Shown here in pieces: positions 12,958 through 22,386 of a DNA stretch of 42,837 bases. Under the pieces are notes generated by a model, which saw only the letters and a list, made by a program, of their open reading frames with translations, searched no databases and was not told the DNA's origin. How positions within the stretch are numbered: position 1 is the first letter of the stretch; each line of letters begins with the position of its first letter. Location of the stretch: the IMG/VR virus record IMGVR_UViG_3300046507_000065, positions 1 to 42,837 of that record; one strand, 5' to 3'. The translations under genes and the position numbers were made by a program. The stretch comes from a virus.

Positions 12958-13448
12958 GCCTGTGTGTCTGCTGCCCATAGCCAAAGAGTATCAAGCTGTT
13001 CGGGTGGGATTTCGAAGAGAGCCGCCATGGTGGTGACGGTCGGGTTAAGTCGGATGAAGCCGGTGCATTCCTCCAGGTCGATGAGCATGTCGTCCTTGAC
13101 GTTGGCATCCGGGACGGCGTTGATCACTTCGAGGACCATGTCCTTGGTGAGGCCGATCTGGCGAGCCGCCTTCCAGAACCTCGGTGGCGAGAGTTCCGGG
13201 AAGTTGGCCCTGAGTTGATCTGCGGTCGGCGGGATGTACGGCTCTGGTTCACCGTACTCCCCGTCAATGATCTCATCCCAGATGGTCTGGCCGTGATCTA
13301 CATGGTCGATGAGCGCGGCTGTGTATGGGACAGGCCCCAGTCGGCGGAAGTGGACGGTGCAGTCAACTGCGGTCTTCTCCGCGTTGGCCCAGCGCATGTC
13401 CGTGACGTTGTCGTGTAGGAAGTCGAACTCGTGGTCTTCCATTTCCAT
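12954..13448 (-). CDS. Probable tail fibre assembly/attachment protein
   Basis: This is a 164-residue acidic protein. Its first third has the outline seen near the ends of many tail proteins and chaperones: VPYTAALIDHVDHGQTIWDE, then IIDGEYGEPEPYIPP. The rest (about 90-164) is helical and not recognised. It follows the two fibre genes directly, so fibre folding or attachment is the likely role. The start could be 13448 or 13442. Confidence 0.6.
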   Translation of the reverse strand: MEMEDHEFDFLHDNVTDMRWANAEKTAVDCTVHFRRLGPVPYTAALIDHVDHGQTIWDEIIDGEYGEPEPYIPPTADQLRANFPELSPPRFWKAARQIGLTKDMVLEVINAVPDANVKDDMLIDLEECTGFIRLNPTVTTMAALFEIPPEQLDTLWLWAADTQA

Positions 13449-13449
13449 T

Positions 13450-14181
13450 TTATGCGTACCTCAAGAATGTCATGATTGTACCTGCCGAAGCGGTTCCTTG
13501 GGCGTACCAAGAGCCAGCGGCTGCGCCGATCTGGGATGAACTATAGGTACCCCCGTGGGAAACGGCGATGCCGCCGTGGGCATTGGTGAAGATGGAACCC
13601 ATGTCCCACGCCCGCATGTTGCGGATGGCGTTCTGGACGTAGCCCCAGCCCTGTGCGCGGTCGTTGGCGTAGGCTGCACCACGGTTCTCGATGTAGTTCG
13701 TGAGCCAGTCACTGCCGTACGCGGTGCCCCAGAGGTTACCGTCAGCACCCATACGCCCGTTACTACCACCCCCGGCCCACACGGTGCCGCTGGCGATCAT
13801 GTCGCCCTGAGTGTAGAGGTTGCCGTTGCGGCTGGCCCTGAGAGCGCGTGTGGAGTTGAACGAGGCACCTACACTGTCCGTGAACAGGATGTAGAAGTCG
13901 GCTGCGTCGTAGTACACAATGGCTTCAGTCGTGCCACTTCTAACCCGTAAGCTGGAGTTACCAATAGCGGTTAGGCCTGGGGTCGTGACGGCACCCGTGA
14001 GGGCACCACCGGCCAGAGGGAGCTTGGCGGCGATGGACGTGTCCTGCGTTGCCTGCAAGGCGTCAACCTGCACCTTCGTGTAGTAGGGCGAGAGATCGAC
14101 CGGAGCAGGCGCTTTGATGTCGCCCTCGAAGGAGGGGGTCTGCCCCACCTCCCCGAGGTTCATGAAGTCTTGGACGTTCAT
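13450..14181 (-). CDS. Second tail fibre protein, receptor-binding part
   Basis: This is a 243-residue protein whose start overlaps the stop of the collagen-like fibre (TAATG). A coiled-coil-like stretch (YTKVQVDALQATQDTSIAAK) leads into PLAGGALTGAVTTPG, a phage fibre repeat signature. The rest is beta-rich, Gly/Ser/Asn/Trp-rich with a terminal SAGTIMTFLRYA typical of fibre ends. It probably forms the distal tip that contacts the host, with the adjacent protein as shaft. Confidence 0.82.
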   Translation of the reverse strand: MNVQDFMNLGEVGQTPSFEGDIKAPAPVDLSPYYTKVQVDALQATQDTSIAAKLPLAGGALTGAVTTPGLTAIGNSSLRVRSGTTEAIVYYDAADFYILFTDSVGASFNSTRALRASRNGNLYTQGDMIASGTVWAGGGSNGRMGADGNLWGTAYGSDWLTNYIENRGAAYANDRAQGWGYVQNAIRNMRAWDMGSIFTNAHGGIAVSHGGTYSSSQIGAAAGSWYAQGTASAGTIMTFLRYA

Positions 14182-15617
14182 TACGACACCCGCTGGATGA
14201 GGGTCAGATAGGAGCCGGTGTTGATCTGTGCCCATGAACCACGGATCGCCCAGCCAGCAGGCGGTGTGGTGGAGGTACTGGAACCGCCAAGGAGCTTGAA
14301 CGAACCAATGGCACCATCGGCAACCGGGAACGAACCAGCGGGACCCTGCGGACCACCAGGACCCTGAGGACCCTGCGCACCACCCGGACCCTGTGCGCCG
14401 GTAGCGCCGGTCGGACCAGCGGGACCAGTGGCACCCGTGTTACCCTGAGGTCCAGTCGGGCCGGTCGGGCCTTGAACGCCAGTGGCACCGGGGGCACCAG
14501 TGGCACCCTTGGAGACCACCATGTCCCATACCGTTGCGTTGAGATCCGGGTCTTGGTTGACGCTGTCGGTCACGGACTTCATGATGAAGGACTGGCCATT
14601 GCGCGAGACGACATCCTTACGGGAGTACGTCGCCACGGCGGACCACGCGCCTCGCCAGTTCATTCCGTTGCCTTCAGGGCCGGTTGCACCAGCGGGGCCT
14701 TGGGAGCCTGTAGCGCCGGTCACGCCAATCGGACCCTGAGGGCCGGTAACGCCAATTGGACCCTGCGGACCTACGACACCCTGAGGACCTTGCGGGCCTT
14801 GGATGCCCTGTGCGCCGATGCCGAAGGAGGCACCAGCGGACCAGTCGCCAGACGTGTTCGTGACCTTGAAGTAGAGCTTCTGGCCGGATGCGTCGAGGTA
14901 GGCGAAGCCCGCAGGCTGCGTGTCGTACGCGGCGCGACCAGCGAGGGTGCCGGTGGCGTCAGCTTCGAAGGCTGGACCTACGGGACCGAGCGGACCCTGA
15001 GGACCCTGCGGGCCGGTGATGCCGGTGATGCCCTGCGGACCCTGCGGACCAACGAGACCCTGAAGGCCGGTCGGGCCTTGAACGCCGGTCGGCCCAATAG
15101 GACCACGGTCACCCACGGGACCCTTGTCGCCCTGAGGACCCTTCGGCATGTCCTGATCCGTGAAGATGCGGAACGCGCCGTTGTTGTCGAAGCCCATGAG
15201 GCGGTTCTTGCGCTCTTCGATGGACGGGAGGACGAGGTTCACTCGACCGGCGTCACTCTCGGGCGCGATGATGGTGGCGGTTGCGATGTAGTTGGCGCTG
15301 TCTTCAGCTTCCTGCGCCACGTACATGGACTGGAGTGCCTGCCGGTTCAGGTCTTCCGCACGGAGCGAGGAGCCTTTGCCGATGGTCGTGAGCGGCTGGG
15401 AGGCCGGGGTAATGCGGGCGATCTTGATCTTCTTGCCGGTGACGATGGGCGCGTTGAAGCGGATCGAGTACGGGCCGGTCCAGATGAAGTTGCCGAATGG
15501 TGCGCCAGAGACAAATACCTTGACGTGGTCGCGATCCAGATACGGGAAGTCAAACGTGTAGTCTACCTGCGTACCATTGCTGTCATAGTACACGTAAGAG
15601 AGGATTTCGATTGTCAT
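14181..15617 (-). CDS. Tail fibre protein with T7-type anchor and collagen-like shaft
   Basis: This is a 478-residue protein. Residues 1-150 match the T7 gp17 N-terminal anchor ([34 protein letters not shown]), which binds the tail. Then come three blocks of Gly-X-Y repeats (about 160-215, 270-320 and 370-430). Between them lie a small beta domain ([20 protein letters not shown]) and a segment resembling a carbohydrate-binding module 5/12 ([20 protein letters not shown]). The C-terminus is a short beta region. T7 gp17 lacks collagen repeats. A terminator separates it from the gp16-like gene. Confidence 0.93.
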   Translation of the reverse strand: MTIEILSYVYYDSNGTQVDYTFDFPYLDRDHVKVFVSGAPFGNFIWTGPYSIRFNAPIVTGKKIKIARITPASQPLTTIGKGSSLRAEDLNRQALQSMYVAQEAEDSANYIATATIIAPESDAGRVNLVLPSIEERKNRLMGFDNNGAFRIFTDQDMPKGPQGDKGPVGDRGPIGPTGVQGPTGLQGLVGPQGPQGITGITGPQGPQGPLGPVGPAFEADATGTLAGRAAYDTQPAGFAYLDASGQKLYFKVTNTSGDWSAGASFGIGAQGIQGPQGPQGVVGPQGPIGVTGPQGPIGVTGATGSQGPAGATGPEGNGMNWRGAWSAVATYSRKDVVSRNGQSFIMKSVTDSVNQDPDLNATVWDMVVSKGATGAPGATGVQGPTGPTGPQGNTGATGPAGPTGATGAQGPGGAQGPQGPGGPQGPAGSFPVADGAIGSFKLLGGSSTSTTPPAGWAIRGSWAQINTGSYLTLIQRVS

Positions 15618-15640
15618 TGTATTCCTTGTTGAAGGTAAAG

Positions 15641-15660
15641 AAAAAGGCCCCGAAGGGCCT
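15641..15660 (-). terminator. Rho-independent terminator between gp16-like and fibre genes
   Basis: The minus strand has AGGCCC-TTCG-GGGCCT followed by TTTT, a six-base-pair stem closed by the stable UUCG tetraloop. It would reduce fibre expression relative to internal virion proteins, unless read through. Confidence 0.88.
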
Positions 15661-15664
15661 CCAG

Positions 15665-18600
15665 TTAGTCTCCGAAGAGACCGACGAGTTTCTTGCGTGA
15701 TTGTGGGGTTCGCTGGGTTAGACCAGAGATACCGTAGTTGTAACCCTGCATGGCCACGAAGGCGTTGTTGAACGGCAGGATCTTGGTTGCCGTGCGGGCC
15801 TCCTCTTGGGACATGTTGCCACTGAAGATGCCACGGCTTGCGTTGATGGCCCCGCCGATGTCGTCGTAGAGACCGGACGCGGGGTTGCCGAGCAGGAGGT
15901 CGGAAGCCTGACCAGTGGTACGGTTGTACGAGAACTGGGGCTTGTACCCGAGGCGCGGGATTACCGTGTCAACGAGCATTGGTAGGACCGAGGAGACCCC
16001 GGCCTTGGCGAAGCCAGCACCAATGATCTTGTCGGTCTTCAGGCGGTCAGCGAGGAACTTCTTCTTGTCCGAGCGGCCAATGGCCTGTTCTCGAACCTGA
16101 AGCTCGTAGACCATCGCGCCGATTGTCATGGCCAGTCCGGCGTTGCGTGCAGCTTCCCAGTCCCGCATATGCAGGCCCTTGAGCGTCTGCTTGGCGAGCG
16201 AGCCCACCATGAAGGTACGGAACTGCATGAGCGTCTTGGCGATGGGGTGGCCCATCCACATGTACATTGCCCCGATGTCGTTGCGCTGGATCACCTCGTC
16301 GGCCTTGCGGTAGACGGCGCGGCGGAAGGCTTCTGCGGCCTCCTTATCAGCCCACTTGTCGAGCTTCATCCCAACGACCTTGGTGCCATTGCGGGCCACG
16401 ATGTTCCGGTCGCGGAGTTGGGCGAAGACACGCTCCGACATCTCCTTGTCCAGACCGAGGTCGGCCAGACGCTTGACAGAGATCTTACCCCTGCCGTCAG
16501 CCACATGGGCGAACTTCTGGACGATGCTCTTGAAGGCCCAGCGGCGGGAGAGCATGTCGATGCCTTCCATCCCGGAGATCTTCGAGGTCAGCCTGCTCCC
16601 CTTGTCGAGGACTGCGGATAGCTTCTGATCCCAAGTGCCACCTTCCGTACCCTTGATCATGTCGAGCATGTTGTCGTGGTGTTCATTGGCGGTGTAGTGA
16701 CGCCAGTGTTCCAGACCCGCGCCGAAGGTGGCTTCCATGTCGTTACCGAGGGTGTCACTCTTGAAGACCGAGCGGCCCTCTGCGTTGATCACGCGGCGAA
16801 GCGACGGCATCTGCTGGATCGAGGACTTGAGGCCCAAGCTGCCCACGATGTTCCCGAGTTCCGGCAACTGCGCCAGACCGACTTGGTTCATCATGCGGGT
16901 GAAGTTGAACTTGCGGATCATGCGGAGCGCCCAGCCAGCGGTGGTGCTGTCCATATCGTAGCGCTTGGTGCCCGTGATGGTCTCATAGGCGTACAGGAGC
17001 CGCTTGCGGTCTGCCGCCAGTTCAGCCGGGGTTTGGCCACTGGCGACACCCTTCCGGCGCAAGTCACCGTCGAGGAAGTCAATGAAGTCCTTCTTGCTCT
17101 TGAAGCCATCCTTGATGATGGCGTGAGTGGCCTTGCCTTCCTCATCAGCGCCCAGGTTCAGCACCATCTTGGCGCGGGCCATGGCGATGCTGCCTGCACC
17201 CCGGTCGATGTACTTCGAGGCGAGGTACTCGGTGTTCATGTTCAGGAAGTCGCTGATGTTTAGCTCGCCGGGGTGTTCGACACCATTGACGACGGGCTTG
17301 TAGGGCAGCGGGTAGTCCTTGGCGATCAGGGCCTTGTGCTTGAGGTAGCTAGGGCGACCGGCGTCGGATGCCACGCTGTCCCGCTTGGCTTGTAGGTTCT
17401 TCAAGATCTCGTCGGACTGCTTCTGTGACAGACTGCCGTGATCGACCAGAGCCGCCATAGCGTCTTCCATGTCGTCACCAGAGATACGCGCGAGGAAGTC
17501 GTGGTTGTCCACGCCAGCACCACGGGTCCTGATGGAGTTTCGGAAAGCGTCAGAGATGACCTTCAGATCGGCCTCGTCTGCCAGCGGGTTTGCTGCACGG
17601 AACGCGCCTAAGAACAGGTCGTCCATGACTTGCTCACCGAAGTGTTCATGCCCCATGTGGATGCCGTAGGCGTCCCATTCGGTCGGAATGTAGTGGTCGC
17701 TCTCGTTGGTCTTGGCTGCGCCGTCAACAGCCGTAGCGGTGCCACCTTCGCGCTCTAGGGCGTTCTTGTGGAGCTTGAGTTGTTCCTTGGTGATGTCGAT
17801 CCAGTTGTCGCCAGCGACCTTCACTTCCTTGGCGTAGTGGTCGGCGCGGGTGGTGCGCTTGTCGTTGACGTACTTGAACACCTGCTTGTTGAACTCGACC
17901 TTCGAGCCCTTCGTCCGCTCGATCCACTCCTGCGCCTGTGGGCGGTAGACGGTGTGGAACTTGGCTTGGAACTCGTCGTTCAAGAGGCGCTTCTCTTCCG
18001 AGGCGGCGCGTCCGTTGATGGCGGCACCCAGCCTCCCCAGCAGCTTACCCACTGGGGCGGGCATAAAGATGCTACCGAGCAGGCGGGCTGCTGGGTTCTT
18101 GGAGCCGTCGATGCGGGCGGACAGGCCACCGTCCATCCAGCTAAGGGCGTTACGCGCCACGTCGCCGTGTTCGAGCATGTGCATACCATCGGCGTCTTCA
18201 CGCAGGAAGGACTTCGGTTTGTCCACCGCAGCGGCACCAGCGGAGCCCTTGTTGTTCACGGCGGGCCTTGGTTGACCGACGTGGTCCGAGAGCGTGTCCT
18301 TGGTGAGCTTCTGTGCAGCAGCGCCTTCCGCAGCGGTTGCTGGATGGCTGAGCAGGCGACCGACGATAGCGCCCATGCCGCCACCAACCACAGCGCCCAT
18401 CATGACGTCCGCAGCGGAACCATTGGGGTCGTAGGCGTAACGGGCGGCAGACGTGGCGAGACCGGAGGCGCTACCGGCCAGAGCGGCTGACATCATGCGG
18501 CTGACGCGGACACCATACTTGGCTGCGGTGATCTCGGGGGCGACCAGAGAGACACCCGCGTCGATGGCGAGGTTCACGGGGTCGAGGGCCTGATTGACGA

Positions 18601-19396
18601 AGTCGAGGACAGCGCCCGTCATGCCGGAACGAGAGAGGCGCTCCAGTCGGTCACGGTCGGCCTTGGCCTGCTCAAGCTGGTAGTTGTAACCGGCCTCAGA
18701 GGTTGAGCCTGCCATGAAGTGGGCGTAGCGCTCTGGGTCGAGGTTCGCCAGCTTCAGGTCCGCATCGAGCTTGTCTACGGTCGGTGCCCAGTTCGGATCG
18801 ACCTTGTTGTTGGGGTTCGAGTTTAGGATGAAGGCGAGCGTCGTGTTCTGGAACGCGTCCTTCTCCATCTGCCACAGACCGGGGGACTTCGGGAGGTCGG
18901 CGTCTTCAACTCGGGGTGTGTTCGAGTAGCTGGGGTTGACCGGCTGCGCGATCTCGGTCTGAGCGGAGTAAGCGGTGTCTGGAGCCACATAGGTGCCACC
19001 GTACTTGGCCGTGCGTTCGGCTGCGTGTTCCGGGGCTGGGCGTTCCCAGTTGTTCACGAACGAGACTGCGGCGTCCTTGTCGGTTGGCGCGGCCAGGACC
19101 TTCGCCCATGCCTGTGCCTCGGAGCCTTGGTTCTCGTGCATGAAGAAGTCCAACTGCGTGTTGGGGTCGGATACGTCCCTCCCCTTCTCGGCAGCGTAGT
19201 TCTCAAGGTTGACGCGGCGGTCGCCGGTCCACTGGGCGAGACCAAAGCCACCACGGCCAGCCGTAGGGTTCTGTTCGTTGATGCCGGTGTTGAGGCCGCT
19301 CTCGTCAGCGAAGTTCATGGCAACGCCACGGGCGGTATGTGCAGGGACCCCACGCTGGGTGAGGCCCGCTACGACTTGATCTTGTGTGAGCCGCAT
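15665..19396 (-). CDS. Internal virion protein with N-terminal lysozyme (T7 gp16-like)
   Basis: This is a 1243-residue protein, similar in length to T7 gp16 (1318). Residues 1-130 form a phage tail lysozyme domain: [20 protein letters not shown] with catalytic Glu32, then [13 protein letters not shown]. This differs from the lytic transglycosylase of T7 gp16 but has the same task, opening peptidoglycan during DNA entry. The rest is long and helical with Gly/Ala-rich amphipathic stretches, as expected of an ejected core protein that forms the periplasmic conduit with gp14 and gp15. AAGGAGG precedes the ATG. Confidence 0.9.
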   Translation of the reverse strand: MRLTQDQVVAGLTQRGVPAHTARGVAMNFADESGLNTGINEQNPTAGRGGFGLAQWTGDRRVNLENYAAEKGRDVSDPNTQLDFFMHENQGSEAQAWAKVLAAPTDKDAAVSFVNNWERPAPEHAAERTAKYGGTYVAPDTAYSAQTEIAQPVNPSYSNTPRVEDADLPKSPGLWQMEKDAFQNTTLAFILNSNPNNKVDPNWAPTVDKLDADLKLANLDPERYAHFMAGSTSEAGYNYQLEQAKADRDRLERLSRSGMTGAVLDFVNQALDPVNLAIDAGVSLVAPEITAAKYGVRVSRMMSAALAGSASGLATSAARYAYDPNGSAADVMMGAVVGGGMGAIVGRLLSHPATAAEGAAAQKLTKDTLSDHVGQPRPAVNNKGSAGAAAVDKPKSFLREDADGMHMLEHGDVARNALSWMDGGLSARIDGSKNPAARLLGSIFMPAPVGKLLGRLGAAINGRAASEEKRLLNDEFQAKFHTVYRPQAQEWIERTKGSKVEFNKQVFKYVNDKRTTRADHYAKEVKVAGDNWIDITKEQLKLHKNALEREGGTATAVDGAAKTNESDHYIPTEWDAYGIHMGHEHFGEQVMDDLFLGAFRAANPLADEADLKVISDAFRNSIRTRGAGVDNHDFLARISGDDMEDAMAALVDHGSLSQKQSDEILKNLQAKRDSVASDAGRPSYLKHKALIAKDYPLPYKPVVNGVEHPGELNISDFLNMNTEYLASKYIDRGAGSIAMARAKMVLNLGADEEGKATHAIIKDGFKSKKDFIDFLDGDLRRKGVASGQTPAELAADRKRLLYAYETITGTKRYDMDSTTAGWALRMIRKFNFTRMMNQVGLAQLPELGNIVGSLGLKSSIQQMPSLRRVINAEGRSVFKSDTLGNDMEATFGAGLEHWRHYTANEHHDNMLDMIKGTEGGTWDQKLSAVLDKGSRLTSKISGMEGIDMLSRRWAFKSIVQKFAHVADGRGKISVKRLADLGLDKEMSERVFAQLRDRNIVARNGTKVVGMKLDKWADKEAAEAFRRAVYRKADEVIQRNDIGAMYMWMGHPIAKTLMQFRTFMVGSLAKQTLKGLHMRDWEAARNAGLAMTIGAMVYELQVREQAIGRSDKKKFLADRLKTDKIIGAGFAKAGVSSVLPMLVDTVIPRLGYKPQFSYNRTTGQASDLLLGNPASGLYDDIGGAINASRGIFSGNMSQEEARTATKILPFNNAFVAMQGYNYGISGLTQRTPQSRKKLVGLFGD

Positions 19397-19413
19397 CGGG
19401 CCTCCTTAGTTGG

Positions 19414-21390
19414 TTACCTCGCGACAGCTTTCTCTTCTGCTGCGCGAACTCGTTTCTCTCTGTCGGCTGCTGCCCCCTTACGGAGGTCATCGACGTGGAA
19501 GATGATCTGGTTGCGATTGTCATCGAGCAGATCGGTCATGTTGGTCTTGTCGATCAGACGGAAGTGGCCACCGGAGTTGCCGTTCACGTTGCCCATCGGG
19601 AAGATCGCGATGTCGTCTGCGGTGATGCCGTGGTCACGGAGCATCTTGGGGTTGGCCTTGGCTGCACCGTCGATGTACGAGCGGACGGCAGGCTGGAAGT
19701 CGTCGTCTGTTGCGAAGCCGTTGACCTTCGGAAGCATGATGCCGTTGTAGATCAGCGAAGAGCGCTGGACCGCGTGTACCGCCATCTCAGCCGCCTTGTC
19801 GTGTGCGGCCCCCTTGGCGATGAAGCTCTTCATCAGGACCTTGACCTTGTTCTCGATGGCACTGGAGTTGGTTGGAGTGTCACCCCAGCTATACCAGTGC
19901 TTGCCCTGCATGATGTCACCCATGGCGTCGTTGATCGCCTGCGTGTCCTCCTGCGTGAGATTGGTGTCGGCCCCTTGTACGGGGTGGTTGAGTTCGGATA
20001 CTGCCGTGAGGGCCTGCTCGTCCGTGTAGCCGGTACCGTCGCCGTTGACCCCGAAGGTCTTCCAAGCGTCGAACACGGCGATAGCGTCAACGTCTTCCTG
20101 CTTACTCACGTACTTCTGAAGCTGGCCCTGGCTGTCGTTCAGGATGGCAACCCCGGTGTTGAGGCGTCGGAGAACATCGGCCTTGAGGGTCGGGTCCTGT
20201 AGCGTGGAACCGGACATCAGCGGGGAGATCCCATTGACGTCGGCCTCCATCCTCGGGTGGTTCCAGCCCTTGCGGTTGAGGTCGGCGTACTCACGCCATA
20301 CCTGCTGGTTCTCATCCTCGTGACGCTGAGCGGCGATGGAGGGGGACATAGCCATGTAGGCCTTGGTGCCAGCCTTCTTGAGGTCGTTCGGGGAGACCGT
20401 GGTCTTCGTGCCGTCGATCTTGGTGTACTCTTGATCGTCCGTGGGGATCGGCTCACGGTTGAGGATGGCAAGCGCCACCTTCGGGCCGAGGCTGTTCTTC
20501 CAGTTCAGTTCCCCTACGAAGTCGATCTGCTTCCGGGCGGCTGCGACACCGTCGTCGGCCCGTCCAGCGAACTTGGTGTTCTGCGTGAACCGGGGATCGG
20601 AGAAGAGCTTGATCGCGAGTTCCGGGTTGGTCTTGACCATGTTCCCGGCGACGGCCATCACGTTCTCGTTGATGTCGTCTTCCTGCTGACCGAGGACGCC
20701 CGAGGTGCCCATCTGGCCACGAGTGGCTTCGATATCCTTGAGGATGCTGTCGGCGTCTAGACCAGCGTTGGTGCCTTTGGTGACCACGTCGGTGAGCAGG
20801 TTGAAGCCAGCGTTGTGCTGAGCGACCACGACCTTCTTGTTGGCGTCATCCAGTAGGTAGCCACGGGTCCAGTCCTTGAGGTCACCCACCTGACGCAGGT
20901 AGGCCGCTGCGCCAACCTTGTCCATGCTGTTGACCTTGTCGCGAAGCTGGGCATCTACCCAAGCTTCTGGAGGGCCATCCTTCGCAGGATCGTACTCCGT
21001 CATGAACTTCTGCTTGGTGGCCTCGGTGTCGAGGACGCCTTCGCGTTGGCCGGTTATGGCGTTGATGCCGTGGATGACCAGCGGGTCCTGAGATGGGTAG
21101 AGCGTGCCGCTTGCGCGGGCCTCCTCGATCTCGGGGTGCGTCATGCCGCCGATCTTGGCCTTCTGAAGTTCGAGGTCGTCTTGGGCCGCTTGCTTCTGCT
21201 TGTAGGCCGAGACTTGCTCGTAGTTGCCCAGCGTGGTGCTGAAGCTGGAGAGCGCCTGCGAGAGGCGATCCAAGTTCTTGTCGATTGGTGCCTGCGCGGG
21301 CTGCGCGAAGGTGTCCACGGGGGACGCCTGCGGCTGTAGCTTGGTGTTGAGTTGGAGGTTCGAGTTAACCTCTACACGTCCGTTTGCCAT
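19414..21390 (-). CDS. Internal virion protein (T7 gp15-like)
   Basis: This is a 658-residue, mainly helical protein in the T7 gene 15 position. It begins with a low-complexity Gln/Pro segment (1-40), then helices with heptads (LSQALSSFSTTLGNYEQVSA) and long charged helices. It is ejected with the neighbouring core proteins to form the DNA-entry channel. The ATG overlaps the preceding stop (TAATG). Identification is by order, length and composition. Confidence 0.82.
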   Translation of the reverse strand: MANGRVEVNSNLQLNTKLQPQASPVDTFAQPAQAPIDKNLDRLSQALSSFSTTLGNYEQVSAYKQKQAAQDDLELQKAKIGGMTHPEIEEARASGTLYPSQDPLVIHGINAITGQREGVLDTEATKQKFMTEYDPAKDGPPEAWVDAQLRDKVNSMDKVGAAAYLRQVGDLKDWTRGYLLDDANKKVVVAQHNAGFNLLTDVVTKGTNAGLDADSILKDIEATRGQMGTSGVLGQQEDDINENVMAVAGNMVKTNPELAIKLFSDPRFTQNTKFAGRADDGVAAARKQIDFVGELNWKNSLGPKVALAILNREPIPTDDQEYTKIDGTKTTVSPNDLKKAGTKAYMAMSPSIAAQRHEDENQQVWREYADLNRKGWNHPRMEADVNGISPLMSGSTLQDPTLKADVLRRLNTGVAILNDSQGQLQKYVSKQEDVDAIAVFDAWKTFGVNGDGTGYTDEQALTAVSELNHPVQGADTNLTQEDTQAINDAMGDIMQGKHWYSWGDTPTNSSAIENKVKVLMKSFIAKGAAHDKAAEMAVHAVQRSSLIYNGIMLPKVNGFATDDDFQPAVRSYIDGAAKANPKMLRDHGITADDIAIFPMGNVNGNSGGHFRLIDKTNMTDLLDDNRNQIIFHVDDLRKGAAADREKRVRAAEEKAVAR

Positions 21391-21926
21391 TAGTTGTACC
21401 CTGTTACGTCCTTCTTGAGCTTACCGTTGTAGGCGTCGAGACCACTGGCAGCGATGCCAATGGCGTACGGTGCGAACGACGGCTTGGCGACCCGCTGGAC
21501 GCTGTTGATGCGACCCTCGGTGTTGGCCTTCACGCCGCTGAGTTGGTCGCGGAGCTGGTTCTGCGTCATCGCGAGGTTCTGCTCGTTCGTACGCTCGAAG
21601 CGGCCCTGCTGGGCGTTGTAGTCTGCGATCAGGCCGTCCACGGTGATACCGGAGACACCTGCCTCACCTGTGGTCGTACGGGCGGTACCACGGGCCTGCG
21701 CGGCGTCACGGTTGGTCTGTTCGAGTTCCTGACCGGCAGCGGCCTTCTCTTGCAGCATGCGCTCCTGAATGGAGGCGTACTGGTCGGTCGCGGCACGGTT
21801 GGCTTCGATGCGGTTATTGTCTGCCAGTGCGTTCTGGGTCTTTGCCTCGGCCTGGGCCCCCATGTAACTGGTGACTTGGCTTGCTGCCCCGATTGCAAAG
21901 GTAGCCAGTGAGATTGGATCACACAT
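21390..21926 (-). CDS. Internal virion protein (T7 gp14-like)
   Basis: This is a 178-residue protein whose start, MCDPISLATFAIGAASQVTS, is the hallmark of podophage gp14 proteins. A hydrophobic N-terminal helix is followed by a long Ala/Gln-rich helix (30-130). gp14 goes to the outer membrane during ejection. AAGGAG precedes the ATG at 21926, which lies in the end of the preceding gene. Confidence 0.88.
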   Translation of the reverse strand: MCDPISLATFAIGAASQVTSYMGAQAEAKTQNALADNNRIEANRAATDQYASIQERMLQEKAAAGQELEQTNRDAAQARGTARTTTGEAGVSGITVDGLIADYNAQQGRFERTNEQNLAMTQNQLRDQLSGVKANTEGRINSVQRVAKPSFAPYAIGIAASGLDAYNGKLKKDVTGYN

Positions 21927-22386
21927 GTGGGCTCCTTAGCTTCACAAATTCGATAAATGGTCTGCGCTCGACGCCGTAGTCGGGGATGACCCGGAGGAGG
22001 CTGAAGCCACAGTGCTTGATGAAAGAGATGTGGGTGGTGTTGCGCTGATCGACGTAGTTCCCGAGGAGCGGGTAATGGTCGTGCAGCATGTCGATCACGG
22101 TCGGCAGGTTCTTCACCATGTACCGGACGTGCTTGAGGAGTTCGTTGGTGCCGAGCATCCAGACTGCGCCACTGGTGGGGGTCCCGGTGATGGGAAGTAG
22201 TCCTATGGCGCACTCCGGTATACCCGAGACAGTCCAGACCCAGACAGGCCCGAGGGCGATTGCGGCGGGTAAGGACACCTCGGGAGCCACGCCGGATGCA
22301 GCTAGGCACTCGGCGCGATCCTCTGGCCTCAAGCGCGGGGCTAGGGCGACCAGGTCGGCCACCGTAGCCTCACGGAAGTTGATCAT
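21919..22386 (-). CDS. gp13-like protein with GNAT-type fold
   Basis: This is a 155-residue protein. It starts MINFREATVADLVALAPRLR, typical of GNAT acetyltransferase-like proteins, and has a VWTVSGIPECAIGLLPITG strand pair and YVDQRNTTHISFIKHCGFSL near the end. In T7-like phages gene 13 lies here and many versions have this fold, aiding virion maturation; catalytic activity is unproven. The ATG overlaps the tail tube B stop. Confidence 0.75.
   Translation of the reverse strand: MINFREATVADLVALAPRLRPEDRAECLAASGVAPEVSLPAAIALGPVWVWTVSGIPECAIGLLPITGTPTSGAVWMLGTNELLKHVRYMVKNLPTVIDMLHDHYPLLGNYVDQRNTTHISFIKHCGFSLLRVIPDYGVERRPFIEFVKLRSPHV

Noticed and set aside
14472-15632. Long plus-strand open frame of 386 codons opposite the tail fibre
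   Set aside because: It is an antisense shadow created by the codon bias of Gly-X-Y repeats; no ribosome site or known pattern.
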